Shown here: positions 39,194 through 49,620 of the stretch, piece after piece | Position numbering within the stretch: position 1 is the first letter of the stretch | How the letters are laid out: the number at the start of each line of letters is the position of its first letter | Source of the DNA: Zhengitettix transpicula | Lineage: Eukaryota > Arthropoda > Insecta > Orthoptera > Tetrigidae | Length of the DNA: 64,000 nt | Direction of reading: 5' to 3' | NCBI GenBank assembly: GCA_037074705.1 | Contig: CM073592.1 | Coordinates: forward strand, 29,546,629 to 29,610,628 | The notes under the pieces: generated by a model | Databases searched by the model: none | What the model was told of the DNA's origin: nothing | The model's input: only the letters and a program-made list of their open reading frames with translations | Made by a program: the position numbers and the translations under genes

Positions 39194-39939
39194 TGTTGGC
39201 TGAAAATAACGTAACGAACTAGATTTTTTTTTACACATCTGCTGTTATACTCTACAAACAGATTAATTGCATCGATCCTTTAATAGGAAGAGGCAAAGAC
39301 ACTCCTACCGTAAATTTACTTACTTTTCAAGTCGATACATATTCAATTAAAAGGTTAGATAAAGAATTGAATATTCAAATGTAGAACTTTAATAGTATTA
39401 TTTCTGTCTTAAAATTAATGTATGTTGTCGATGGAATTTCTGTAGATTTTTGATATTCAAACAGTCCCAGGATATTTAAGAACACATCATCATTCTATAA
39501 TTTATAATAGATAGTCTTATACAATCTTTCTCACATTAGAAATGTTCCATATTTATTTTGAACTATATATATAATATTATATGAACTATTGTAGTTGAAT
39601 TAATAATAAGCGTCCCTCATCTTGGAACTACAATCGTGTATGTCAAAATAATAAACGTGATTAACATTTAAGATCGAATAAATTATTTAAACAGAGCGCC
39701 TGAAAATGAAACGATGAATTTAAACTGCTCAAGAACCCTAAATAATGCACATGTTAATTATAAAAAATCTCGTGAACATCATATTTTTCGAAAATTATAT
39801 CGAAAATATAGGTGTAATGTCACAAGGAAATGGAAGATCCAATGAGCTAAAAAAAAAGTAACGTGTTCAATGTCTGCACAGGATAAACTTAAAAATGGCC
39901 GATCATATTTCAATGAATTGTCATATTTTGTCTCGTCTC

Positions 39940-41200
39940 ATCAGGTGGCACGGTGAAAGTGGTGGTACGAGGAGGACCATCCAGCGTTCGTATATACAAT
40001 AAAGTTTCTGGCAAGTGTATGTAGCACCGATCACACTAATCCGTTGTACTAAGCACCCTTCGCCAACTTTGCTACAACAAGCCGCATTACCCAAAGCCAC
40101 CCGGAAGTGTGTTTAGATAGGATTTGGTGGCGGAGCTATCCTTGGTAGATGGATATTCTGAGTCTCGAAAACTTCAAGACTCCTGAGGCCTAACACTAGT
40201 CTTTGGCTGTTTTACCCTAATCACTGGTCCGAATCGCTGCACTAAATGTTAAAGTAAAACACTGACCTGTAGAAGCGTACATGTTGGATCCTTGTCGAAG
40301 CTCACAGTGGCTCAGGATCCAGATGATATCAGGCGACCAAATCCAGCGACGTATATCTAGACAAAGCGTCCAATTGGCGCGATGTGCACAGCTCGAAACA
40401 CTGAACTGAACTGAACCGATGTAACCAATACCATGATGCGATGCAAACACAACAACGTCTGCTGCATCACGCAGATACACGGAACAAACGGGCTGAGCTG
40501 TGCGTTGTCGGTTAATTTATATCTGGTGACTACGTGGCGGAAAAGTCAGTGACGTGTCTTAGCTCGCGGAAAACCACTACAGTCAAAACTAAGTTTGGTG
40601 CAATACCAAAGATATTTACATTCCTACTTACACAAATAACAAATTTATCAATAGAGTTTACGTAACTTAAAGTAAAGATTGAAGGTTAAGGGGAAAGTCA
40701 AAATACAAAATCAAATAATCGGAACAGGATTCCCGGGAACCAATCACAGCCCAGATACTGCATCATAGCTTGTCACGTGAAGCGAACACAATCCAAGCCG
40801 CTGTGTCAACTGTTTACTCAGTGCTACGTTTGTGTATGAACCACAGTAGCCAATCAAGGGTATTGATGCTAGTCTTGAAAGATAACTGACAAATAACGAA
40901 ACTTCCAGTTGTTTATCGCTCTCAATAGTACATTTTTGTAAACACCTATTTAGCTGAAATATATATGTCGTGACATTAGCTAAGAGCTCGGTTTTCTTTA
41001 TTGAGCAATCATCTCTTGGTCTCTTATGAGGATATTCTACGTGTACTAAATTCCTACTTTATGTTTAACGCTCGTGGGGTCACTAATGGAATGGGTGAAT
41101 CAATTCTGGCCATTAGTGGATAAAAATCTCTCACGCAGCATACACATACATAGTCCCTCCATCTGGCACAACTCAACAGTTTACGGAAGGCAGTGACCTA
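39940..41200. other. GC-rich interior (cargo) of the long-TIR transposon
   Basis: Distinctly more GC-rich than the arms and the flanking genome, with no match to any other repeat in the window and no transposase motif. It contains the 87-codon minus-strand frame 40217-40480, whose peptide (including HHGIGYIGSVQFS) I do not recognise. It could be captured host DNA, a relic of a transposase gene too decayed to read, or an older nested element. Confidence 0.4.
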
Positions 41201-41482
41201 ACTAGGGGAAAGTACAATGCCGAACAAACCAAGCAATATCAGTAGATTTCAGGTCAGTGATATTGAGGTAAATTATTTACTGACGGATGACCATCTTATA
41301 CTCCACAGTTAAATCTACGTTACTGGGATTATGTATTCAGAAGATATGTGTTTATCAGAAGATTCTTGTATCTCGCTGTAAATGGTATATGAAGTATACG
41401 TGATGCATGTGATCATTCAAGTAATTGAATTTAAACAGTTGATTAAATGTTGTCACGTGAAATTCCTCTCCTACAATGAGTT

Positions 41483-41812
41483 CTTTCCTCAGTGTCTGAA
41501 GCAAAGTATTGCCGATTAATTAATAGGCTGAACTTTCAAGAATGCAGTATTTATGTTTCACAAAATTTCTTCATAAATATATACGTATGTTTTTCTACCT
41601 TTGTTTCGATCAATTTACATTGGTAAGGAACAATTTTTGAGAGTGAAAATATTTTTCTGTCAATAGAGAACAGGAAGCGTAAAATTTATGTATGTATTTC
41701 AAATCAGTTATATTACAATCACGATTATGCCTCCATATTAAATTTTTAGAACATTTTAGCAGGTTCTTTATTCAGTACGTTTCAAATTTCGAGATGGCAT
41801 TAATTTTTTACA
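41483..41812 (-). repeat. Right terminal inverted repeat of the long-TIR transposon
   Basis: Inverted copy of 38864-39193, ending TTTTTTACA before a TA dinucleotide. Confidence 0.92.
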
Positions 41813-41926
41813 TAAGTTCAAATTAGTTTAGTACATAAAATATTAAATAAAAATTGAGTGTAAATAACACATATCTAACTGTAAATCAAGCTTAATTTTA
41901 TCTAACTGACTAAAATTAACGGATCG

Positions 41927-42458
41927 TTTTATTCTTTTTTTTTTTTTAGAGTAACAGGCTACATGAGTAATCCCCGTGTGGCAACTCCCCTTTAATAGCA
42001 CAGGAAGGGATTTGAAATTGGGGATGCGGAATGGTAGAGGAAGGTAGCTAAGGGTTAAGTAGGGATCGTAGGATCGTACCCGGCATTAGCCTAAAAGTGA
42101 TGCAGGACAAACCCTATAAAACCAGAATCAGGTAGGTTGGACATTGGGGATCTTGTCCCACGCCCTTACGATTGCGGGAGAGGGGTGTCCTGTTGGAACG
42201 CATCATTGTCTTCTCCTTGCCTCGACCAGTTTTAGGAGGCAGTTGGCCGACTGTTCCAATGAGAATAGTGAATAACTCTTACCGTACGACCCCAAAACAT
42301 ACACCTCTCAAAACAGGCCGACATGCCTCGGCTTGTATAAACCTTATTTCAAAAAACTAGATAGAGGCATCCCCAAAGGAAGCCTGCTCCAGAGTTCTCT
42401 GAGAAGGTTCACCTACGAGAGCTCTCACAGACTTCCTTCGTTTCTGTTTTTTTATTCT
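41927..42458 (-). mobile_element. Family A retroelement, near-complete copy 5
   Basis: The minus-strand body spans about 41936-42449. It starts at the CTACGAG...CTCTCACAG hairpin on the right, and a 13-base A tail (T run 41935-41947 on the plus strand) follows TAGCCTGTTACTC at its left end. TTTTATTCT at 41927-41935 and 42450-42458 is a likely 9 bp target duplication. The element is more diverged than the 18 and 51 kb copies. It lies only about 120 bp from the right end of the long-TIR transposon. Confidence 0.85.
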
Positions 42459-42899
42459 CGCGATACCTGCACTTAAAATTTACCAGCATGTACTATTTAG
42501 TGATGACAGAAAGTATTTTTTATGTGAATGTGGCGCCTCTAATACAATGGAATACATGACTAATTTCTGATTATTTACAACGAATAGGCTACAACAAATC
42601 GTTGAAATATGCAACAAAAATGCTTAAGAAATTTTAAGGGGTGAGAAAAATATTTCATTTTAATGTGACTCAATCAATAATTTATGATTTTATTATATAT
42701 AAATTTTGTATACTAGTTAAGATCGACTAGAACCGCTTGTTTCTAAAATAGAGTTGATCTTTAAATCTCATATTTTATGTCTAGTTCTAAATAAATGTAT
42801 AACATATATATCTATTGCGGATTAGAGAAAGACTATAAATAAAAAAACTGCTCTATTTTATTGCGACCACAGCACAAGCATGTTTAATTCGAAGCAACA
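42459..42899. other. AT-rich gene-free stretch
   Basis: No feature recognised. Confidence 0.5.
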
Positions 42900-43235
42900 T
42901 CTCAATGAGCATAAATTGCGAATTCGCTTCATAACAATCCCGTATTGGCGTCGCGATAGCCGGGAATGTTTAACGTCCCTCGATTCAATTTCCCCGCCTG
43001 CAACTACGAACGAAAATGCGCTGGAAATTCGCAGTTGATCGCTTCGGCCAGCAAATTGCTTCACATTAAAACTACCGGCGACAGCGCTCCACCTGCTAAT
43101 GCCTTGTTTACCCAATTAATCAGAGCAGGACGTTTTCTGGTCGCAGTTCGTTCCCCCTCACGGACAAGTTCTGATCACTCGGCTGCGACTCGCCAGCTCA
43201 TTGGTCGGAAGTTCCGGAAAGCATAAAATATTCCG
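42900..43235. promoter_or_regulatory. GC-rich candidate regulatory island
   Basis: CpG-rich and non-repetitive in the window. TGTTTACCCAATTAATCA, at about 43105-43123, joins a forkhead word (TGTTTAC) with homeodomain words (AATTA, ATTAATCA) inside one 20 bp stretch. The 85-codon minus and 86-codon plus frames that cross it are unrecognised and mutually overlapping. It is either an enhancer or an unrecognised exon, and I favour the former. Confidence 0.35.
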
Positions 43236-44035
43236 TACAGAATGAGAAATGGTATCCCTCGTCAGTCATCTCGGGGACAGGCATTTTTTTTATATTCTGT
43301 ATTTCACTCCTCGTCATCGCCGACAATGAAACCTCCCAGAGAGATCTGGAAGATGGCTCTTGCCTACAGGAAGCTCATATCTTCGGCGTATATAAATAAA
43401 ACGTCTATACTGGTCGAATATTGTGGAACCATAAAATACTTGATAAAGCATAACTATGATTCTATTCCACTATTTTTGAATTGAGGAATCCAAAGTTTGT
43501 GCCAATGACACGTCTGAATGACTACCTTGTGGAATAAATAACCCAAAATAAATTTCTGGTACCTCATTAGAGAAAGTTGTTGGTCACACTGCGAGCTCTT
43601 ACAAGTTCATATCTTTGTCAAATGAGAAATCGTTATATAGAACCTTAGATTAAAATCCGTTTGGCATTCGAGATGTGGGTTCTCATCTGAAAGCGCTGAT
43701 GCTGTATGACGAAGCCACTCAAGTTTGTTTGGATATGAAATATTAGGAATAATTATATGAGAAGAGACATGGATTCCTCTAATATTCCAAGAGGTACATT
43801 AAGTAGATTATAATTTGTCTTTCCCTACTTCTTTTGCCCTTTAATTTGAGTATGTAATTGAAAAACCGAAAAATATTATACGACATATAATCTGTCAGAA
43901 ATTCCATCAAAACGTTATTTAATTTATTATAATCATCTTCAACTGAATATTTATTGTTAAATTTTGTTTGTGCGTAGCAGTTAAAATTAATTAATGGCAT
44001 AAACCGGCAAGCATATTCCGTGAAACCTAAAATTA
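43236..44035. other. Gene-free stretch
   Basis: Nothing recognised. The frame at 43242-43484 is short and lacks family features. Confidence 0.45.
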
Positions 44036-44039
44036 GACC

Positions 44040-44465
44040 TGGGAATTTTTCGATGCATTACAACGACACTAACCTTCATCGTAAGGTCTTTCGAAATCAT
44101 GGAAGGCTATTTCGCAGATGTTAGTGTCTGTAGCGTTATCAATTCTTTCCAATACACTTCGGGTCATTATCGGACGCGGCTCTCGAAACCCGTTGGCGCG
44201 TAAGAGGCTTCCTGTTAATTGCATCGCCCATGAAAAGTAATTAATAAGGCGACGTCACGCGCATTGACTTATTTACGACGCCCTAAACACAAATTGCAGT
44301 CATAGCTAATAAGCAGACCGCTGCAACGCCAGTTACGACGTCGTAACCTCTCGCTCCCGGTGTAATGCCGCAAAAAATATGAGAGCACAATCTGGACCAC
44401 AAGGTGGTGCGACACAATTTCCCCGGGGATGGAATCTTTTAACATTTCTGCCGATCTTTATTAGG
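44040..44465. promoter_or_regulatory. GC-rich candidate regulatory island with 16-bp palindrome
   Basis: The island contains AAGTAATTAATAAGG (homeodomain core), GCGACGTCACG (CRE-like), TTATTTACGACG (Caudal/Abd-B-like TTTAC/TTTACGAC word) and the perfect palindrome GTTACGACGTCGTAAC at 44332-44347. No sustained open frame crosses it on either strand, which argues against an exon. Motif density with lack of coding makes this one of the better enhancer candidates in the window. Confidence 0.4.
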
Positions 44466-44847
44466 TGATAAATGAAGGGAATCAATTAAACTCTGACGAA
44501 GTAGTTGCTGCTGTCCATAAGTTGACGGGTTAGGATAAAAGACCACTTTTTTCTAATTTAATTACAAATCAGCTCTCAATAAAAAAATATATTAAGTACT
44601 TAACTTTCATACTCTTTAATATAAATTAAGTAATGCAAGTTTAAACTACAAGGGTATAATCTTATGTGAACGGCTTTATCGACACCAAAGAAATTACATC
44701 TACTTCACTAAAGTCTCCTAATGAAAATAGTTTGAAAATATATTTATTTTGGCCATCCTTTGTTTATCTAATTTCTGCTAACGAATATCTTAAAACTAAT
44801 ATTAATCTACTATTTTTTTCTGATTAGTTCAAAACGAAGCGTATTTA

Positions 44848-45300
44848 AATTGATTTGATTTATTTTATTCTATTAATCCTCGTATGAGGAAATAGGATAC
44901 GTTATTACAAAAAATTATGATATAATTATTGGATGCTTCAATTATAAACAATTATGAGTTAACATAAAAATACTAAAAATTGGTAACAAAAATTAGCCTA
45001 TCCAACATACGTAAAATAACTACATAGTAATAATAACAAAATAATAATTATTTAACTAAACTAAGGATATAATATAATATTGGCAGTACTAAAAATAATT
45101 CAAAACGCACTAGACAAAAATTAATGATTAGAGAATTAACTGTCATAAAATATAGAATTACACATCACACAATAATAAACACACGCAGACTAGGACAAAA
45201 AAAAACGAGGGACAAGTCACTTGACAAAACAGACGGACCAGGAATCTGCCCTGTCCGTAGAAACTCCAGGCCGTACATGAAAAAATAAAGAGCATAAAAG
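44848..45300 (-). mobile_element. Possible 3' end of a non-LTR retrotransposon (LINE)
   Basis: On the minus strand an AT-rich, T/A-biased region ends in CATACGAGGATTAATAGAAT followed by AAAATAAATCAAATCAA, the look of a LINE 3' untranslated region with an imperfect A-rich tail. A GC-richer segment at its other end (about 45215-45285) may be the last trace of the coding part. No reverse transcriptase motif is present. The call rests on overall appearance and should be treated as tentative. Confidence 0.35.
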
Positions 45301-45831
45301 ACCAATAGAAAATAACCAAGCTATGAAATAAGAAGTTTTATGCGCAACACATGCAAAATTTTGTAGTATAACAGAAAATAATTAATTATGAGGGGAACGA
45401 TCAAGAAACTCCTGTACTCAAAGAAATTATCTCAAACGAAACACAAAATGTATATTGAAATATAAATTTATTAATTATCAATTATTAAAAAATTTCTTTG
45501 TGATCCGAAGGTTTCATATTGTATTGCACTTTTTACATCTGTAAATCACAAAAAAAAATCAGTTCTTAATTTAAATTCATACCAATTTATTTCTTGAAAT
45601 ATTTAAAAAATATATAGTATTTTAAAGTAAAGCTAAAGATTTATAAACAAAAAGTTAGTGTTTCTTTGCAAACGCAGAATTGTTTCAGGTCGATATTCTT
45701 CACAGAATAATTGGTTTTGCAGATGAATCTCAAAGAATACTATATTATATTAAAAAGGCAGAATTAAATAAATATCACTTTATTGGCCTGTCAAATACAT
45801 TAAATTGACACGGAGCAATGTCCATAAATAT

Positions 45832-45996
45832 AGATTGCCGACCGGGTCAACGTAACTACCTCACATAACAGAGTCCCGGGTTCGAATCCCGGCGATTGCC
45901 TGGATGTTGGGCTGCGTGAGAGAAACTCTCGTCAAATCAGTCCCCCGACAAGGAAAAAATGAGTTCCCAGACTCAGGCGCTATTAATCAGAGCTGT

Positions 45997-46039
<43 letters not shown>
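45832..46039 (+). mobile_element. tRNA-derived SINE with (AT)n tail
   Basis: The tRNA-like head begins about 45832. The T-arm CCGGG-TTCGAAT-CCCGG (45876-45892) is perfect and contains a B box at 45879-45889. The body follows with a GAGAG-AAA-CTCTC hairpin (about 45919-45931) and a CAGTCCCCCGACAAGG block, then an uninterrupted (AT)n tract at 45999-46039. The acceptor and anticodon arms do not pair properly, so it is a SINE rather than a tRNA gene. SINEs with simple-repeat tails are common in arthropods. Confidence 0.75.
45999..46039. repeat. (AT)n microsatellite
   Basis: About 20 AT units at the 3' end of the SINE. Confidence 0.96.
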
Positions 46040-46042
<3 letters not shown>

Positions 46043-47972
46043 GACTGTTACGTTCTTAGCAGACATGTCATAACAGATTAAAGCACTTGTATTAACGGAC
46101 GGACACATTGGTCAATAAAGGCTTATATGAATTAATATTCCTGTTTTACTTGTTCGGATCTTGTTTTTTTGGTTAAAATAGTAAAAGGAATTCTTCAACA
46201 GGTATCGACCTCCGACCTTTTTTGATTGAGAGATTGACTCTATAAAACCCTCACAAAATCAATTGGACAATTTATATGCAAATTCTCTTCCATTTGCATG
46301 AGTTTATCTAGGCTTTATGAAATCCAAATTCTCATATTAAAATAAGTGTCAATGAGAATACAAATCCCCGTCCGTGGTATGGGATATTAATTCGGAGCTC
46401 CGGTATGTTATTTACAAATGTCACTAATTACTTGAGGCCTGCATCGATGTGTAGAAAAGTTACAAACACACTGGAAATATGTAGGCCAACGAGTATGAAG
46501 AAAGTAATTAATTCGTTAATTATTCTTACCTATCAATGTTGCCTTGACGCATTATAACATTTGACGAGTATAATAGGAGAGATCTGAAACGCGTGTTTTC
46601 AAAGTGTGTCCGACTAGGATTGAGTTTGCAGACGACCGAAGCACAGGAAACGTGTCTCATCTGCTGGGAAGCAATTAACAGAATGCCAAACACGGTCCTT
46701 GTCTGTTTACTGTTTACAACCGTCGTCCCTCTCTGCGAACCTATATGCAGCACTTCTAAAGCTCCGAAAAGAAGCTACTTCAGACCTTACAAGTTTTGTT
46801 AAAAATATGAAAATGCTGTATATGAATAGGTAAAGTAACATCGGGTCTTATTATTAATATGTGATATATTAAAATACATTATCTCATAAATAATATCCCT
46901 TCAACATTTCCATTCCTTTTGTCGCTATTTAACAACATTCGCGCTGTTTTAAACAGTCCCACTTCATAGATTTTTAGTTTCACTCCCGAAATGTTTCAAC
47001 GAATGGTTATCAGCCCCATTGACTACGACTAGAGCCCGTACATGGTTAATCCTGATTACGAGAATACATTTTAGCTTGGAATACGTTCACATTGCCAATA
47101 CCTTGAAATCAATGAATAGGCTGTGTGAAAATGCGAAAGGTTCGAAACGGACTCAGAGTTACATGGACGTTTTTAACAATATTTACACTATTTATATTTT
47201 ATTATAATTTAGATTTATATTATAAGTGAAGTATTTGGATCATTTAATAATATTATGATTTTGATTTCTACTTAATATTGTCATGGGTTCTTCACGACGA
47301 CTGACAATTTGAGAGTTTAAATTCTAAAAAGTGTAGGTCATATATGGAGTGAGTTTAAAAAGGAACGAAAACATTTCACTTTATCGAGTTTCGTAGAATG
47401 AGATTATTTCTTTAGTTCCCAGTACTCTTTCATCGCCATCACGAAATTACTAAACAATTTTTTTTGTTTTCTGTGTTTATTATTTCTTAAATATGGAAAC
47501 AGAACGACGAAGTACGTTATAGGACCATAAAATATTTAATTTTTTGCAATATTCTGCGAGCGAGTAATCTGAATCTACCCATCAATTTCTTTATGCTGAT
47601 TTTATGCTGTATTTTATACTTTATTTTATGCCCACAGACCATTAAATCATTCGCCAAGAAATAACCTAAATTCCACCACACTTCAAGCCAGTAACTCGAA
47701 ACATGTCGCCCCACACAAACATTAACAGATTTAATATAAATACAATAAACGGAGAAAAACAAACTAGACTAGACTAGAAAAAAAGGTTTTGTAATTCTGA
47801 TTTCTTGACCTATCAAAATATAAATTATTCAACAATTCCGAAGGACGCACTCAAGTATATTCCTTGTCTTTATTCCTCACACTCGTCACACGGAAAGTGC
47901 ATGGAGTAGGACAGGGAATAAAAATGTATGAAACATACATGAACGTGATTCGAAAACTAAAACAGTAGTAAC
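46040..47972. other. Gene-free stretch
   Basis: A GC-richer patch at 46570-46770 carries overlapping frames (plus 46593-46802, 69 codons; minus 46526-46753, 75 codons). The plus peptide has a cysteine- and leucine-rich stretch (NTVLVCLLFTTVVPLCEP) that could mimic a signal or membrane segment, but I recognise no family. The rest is AT-rich. Confidence 0.4.
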
Positions 47973-48734
47973 TTTTTTTTAGTAACAGGCTACATGAGGG
48001 TAATCCTCGTGGTGGCAACTCCCCTCTAATAGCATAGGAAAGGGAGTGAAAAGGGGGATGCGGAAAGGTAGAGGAAGGTAGCCAAGGGATAACTAGGGTC
48101 CCTGGGCTATGGTTTAAGGATCCCACCCGGTATTTCGCCTAAAGGTGATGCACGGAGAAAACCCTAGAAAAGCCTGCATCAGGTATGTCGAACATTTCGT
48201 TCTTTTGAGGTGTAGACAGGCTATGCATAGGGTAATCCATATAGTGGCAACTCCCCTCTTATAGCATAGGAAAGGGATTTGAAAGTGGGATGCGGAAGGG
48301 TGGAGCAAGGTAGCCAAGGGTTAACTAAGGCCCCCGGGCTATGGTTTAAGGATCCTACCCAGCAATTCGCCTAAAAGTGATGCAGGGAAAACCCTAGAAA
48401 AACCTGCATCAGGTAGGACGGCCGTTTGGTACTTGTCCCACGCCCTTCCGATGGCGGGAAAGGGGTTGTCCGTAGGGTCACAGCTTTCCGTCGTCGTGCC
48501 TTGACGGGTTTAGGAGGCAGCTGGCCGATTATTCCAATAGGAATAGCGGACAACTCTTACCGTATGCCCAAGGTCTGTGACCCCGGAACATACGCCTCTC
48601 TAAACAGGCCGAGGTGCCACGGCATGTGGGAACCTTAGTTAAAAAAAAACAGAGAGATGTGAAGGCATCCTCCAGAGCTCTCTGGGAAGGTTCACCTGCG
48701 AGAGAATCCTCTCGCAGGCTTCCTTTGCGGTTCT
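47973..48734 (-). mobile_element. Family A, 1.5-unit tandem copy 6
   Basis: Read on the minus strand: a full-length unit (48734 to about 48203) with 5' hairpin, central blocks, palindrome and its own 3' end. Directly after it comes a second 3' half (about 48202-47973) that restarts near the CATACCTGATGCAGG block and ends GTAGCCTGTTACT plus an A tail (T run at 47973-47980). The two 3' halves differ at several sites, so this is not an assembly echo. Overlapping minus and plus short frames here are internal to the repeat. Confidence 0.88.
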
Positions 48735-48830
48735 TTAGTAGCTAGGTCCGTGATTTTATAATATTACTTTAAGTAATTATCTTTGCAAATAGCGTATAAC
48801 TATTAAAATGTCACATTTATATTTAAATAA

Positions 48831-48988
48831 AGTTAAATAATTAGCGAATGTAGATTTTCCCTGGGAATTTTTTGAATGTATATTTCTCGGGTTTGATCAC
48901 TGGCGACGATATCGGAGCTAGTTATCGAAACGTTGTGTTTCACACAGGATTGGAACCCGAGAAATCTACATTCTACAGTTAAATAGCG
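48831..48988 (+). mobile_element. Hook inverted-repeat element with ~9-bp target duplication
   Basis: AGTTAAATA flanks at 48831-48839 and 48977-48985, followed on both sides by GCG with a small gap. The inner arms contain TTTCTCGGGTT (about 48883) and AACCCGAGAAA (about 48955). The left side has an unpaired TTTTCCCTGGG extension, as in the copies at 6.3 and 60.5 kb. The centre carries CTGGCGA (48900-48906), stem GATA / TATC (48908-48911 / 48923-48926) and GAAA (48927-48930), again hammerhead-like order. Confidence 0.7.
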
Positions 48989-49303
48989 TGATAACCGATC
49001 TATTAATAGTTAATTTGGTAAGAGTTTTGAGGTGATTTTCTGATGATGCAAACAAACCCGTATCGTGTGACTTGATGTTCTGAAACGTCCCACATTTTAA
49101 TGGTAAATTTATTCCATAGTTCTACATTTATTTCATTATAATGTGTGTTACTGGTTTAAAAAATTTTAAAACTATAGCCCAAAATTCACATAGTGAATAA
49201 AAAGATAGGTTCGGTTTATTTCAGTTCCCCTCCATCTTATTAAATAACAATATCGTAGTTTACTGGTAATTGAAAAAGTGGATTAACGAATTCCAAAGTC
49301 GTA
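48989..49303. other. AT-rich gene-free stretch
   Basis: Nothing recognised. Confidence 0.5.
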
Positions 49304-49620
49304 GTGTTTGTTAGTATTTTGAGTGAGCTTTCTTGCGTTCGATCGTGTAGCTGTGACTCATTCAGTAGAGTGGTACAGAAGGCAACGGCTTTGCTTCGAA
49401 GATTTCTATTCGCCGAGGATCCGGATGGGGGACGGGGGAGATTTCGCGTTCCGGAATCTGCGACACGACCAACAAGTGCGTTTGACGCCCACGCACTGCT
49501 CTGTTACCGCACCTGTTGCTCCTTCTCCAGCTTTCCAGAACTTCCACACGAGCTAAGAAGTGAACCAAAGTTAGTTTCACGGTTGCTCACGGGAATTAAA
49601 ATTTGTGTTTCTTGAAATTT
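49304..49620. other. GC-rich island with overlapping ORFs
   Basis: Frames are open on both strands: plus 49304-49615 (103 codons), plus 49323-49556 (77 codons from GTG) and minus 49362-49580 (72 codons). Composition alone can explain this. The 77-codon frame has fairly ordinary amino-acid usage (for example HSVEWYRRQRLCFEDFY), but I know no family like it. It may be an unrecognised exon or a regulatory island. Confidence 0.3.

Larger units (their letters stand above)
38862..41814. mobile_element. TA-flanked DNA transposon with 330-bp terminal inverted repeats
   Basis: The sequences at 38864-39193 and 41483-41812 are inverted copies differing at about 11 of 330 positions by my hand alignment. 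Both ends begin TGTAAAAAATTA and are flanked by TA (38862-38863 and 41813-41814), the target-site duplication of Tc1/mariner-type elements. The whole element is 2949 bp. The 2.29 kb interior has no transposase frame: the longest open stretch in the GC-rich part is an 87-codon minus-strand frame (40217-40480) that I do not recognise. It is therefore non-autonomous. A GC-rich interior block (about 39940-41200) contrasts with the AT-rich arms and may be captured sequence. High arm similarity suggests either recent insertion or arm homogenisation. Confidence 0.9.

Noticed and set aside
41935..41947. Pol III terminator (T run)
   Set aside because: It is the complement of the A tail of a minus-strand family A copy.
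45832..45905. Functional tRNA gene
   Set aside because: The T-arm and B box are perfect, but acceptor and anticodon stems do not pair and a SINE body follows directly.
46980..47020. Hammerhead-like order on the minus strand (CTGATAA...GAAACA)
   Set aside because: The spacer has only a weak stem and there is no inverted partner or repeat context, so probably chance.
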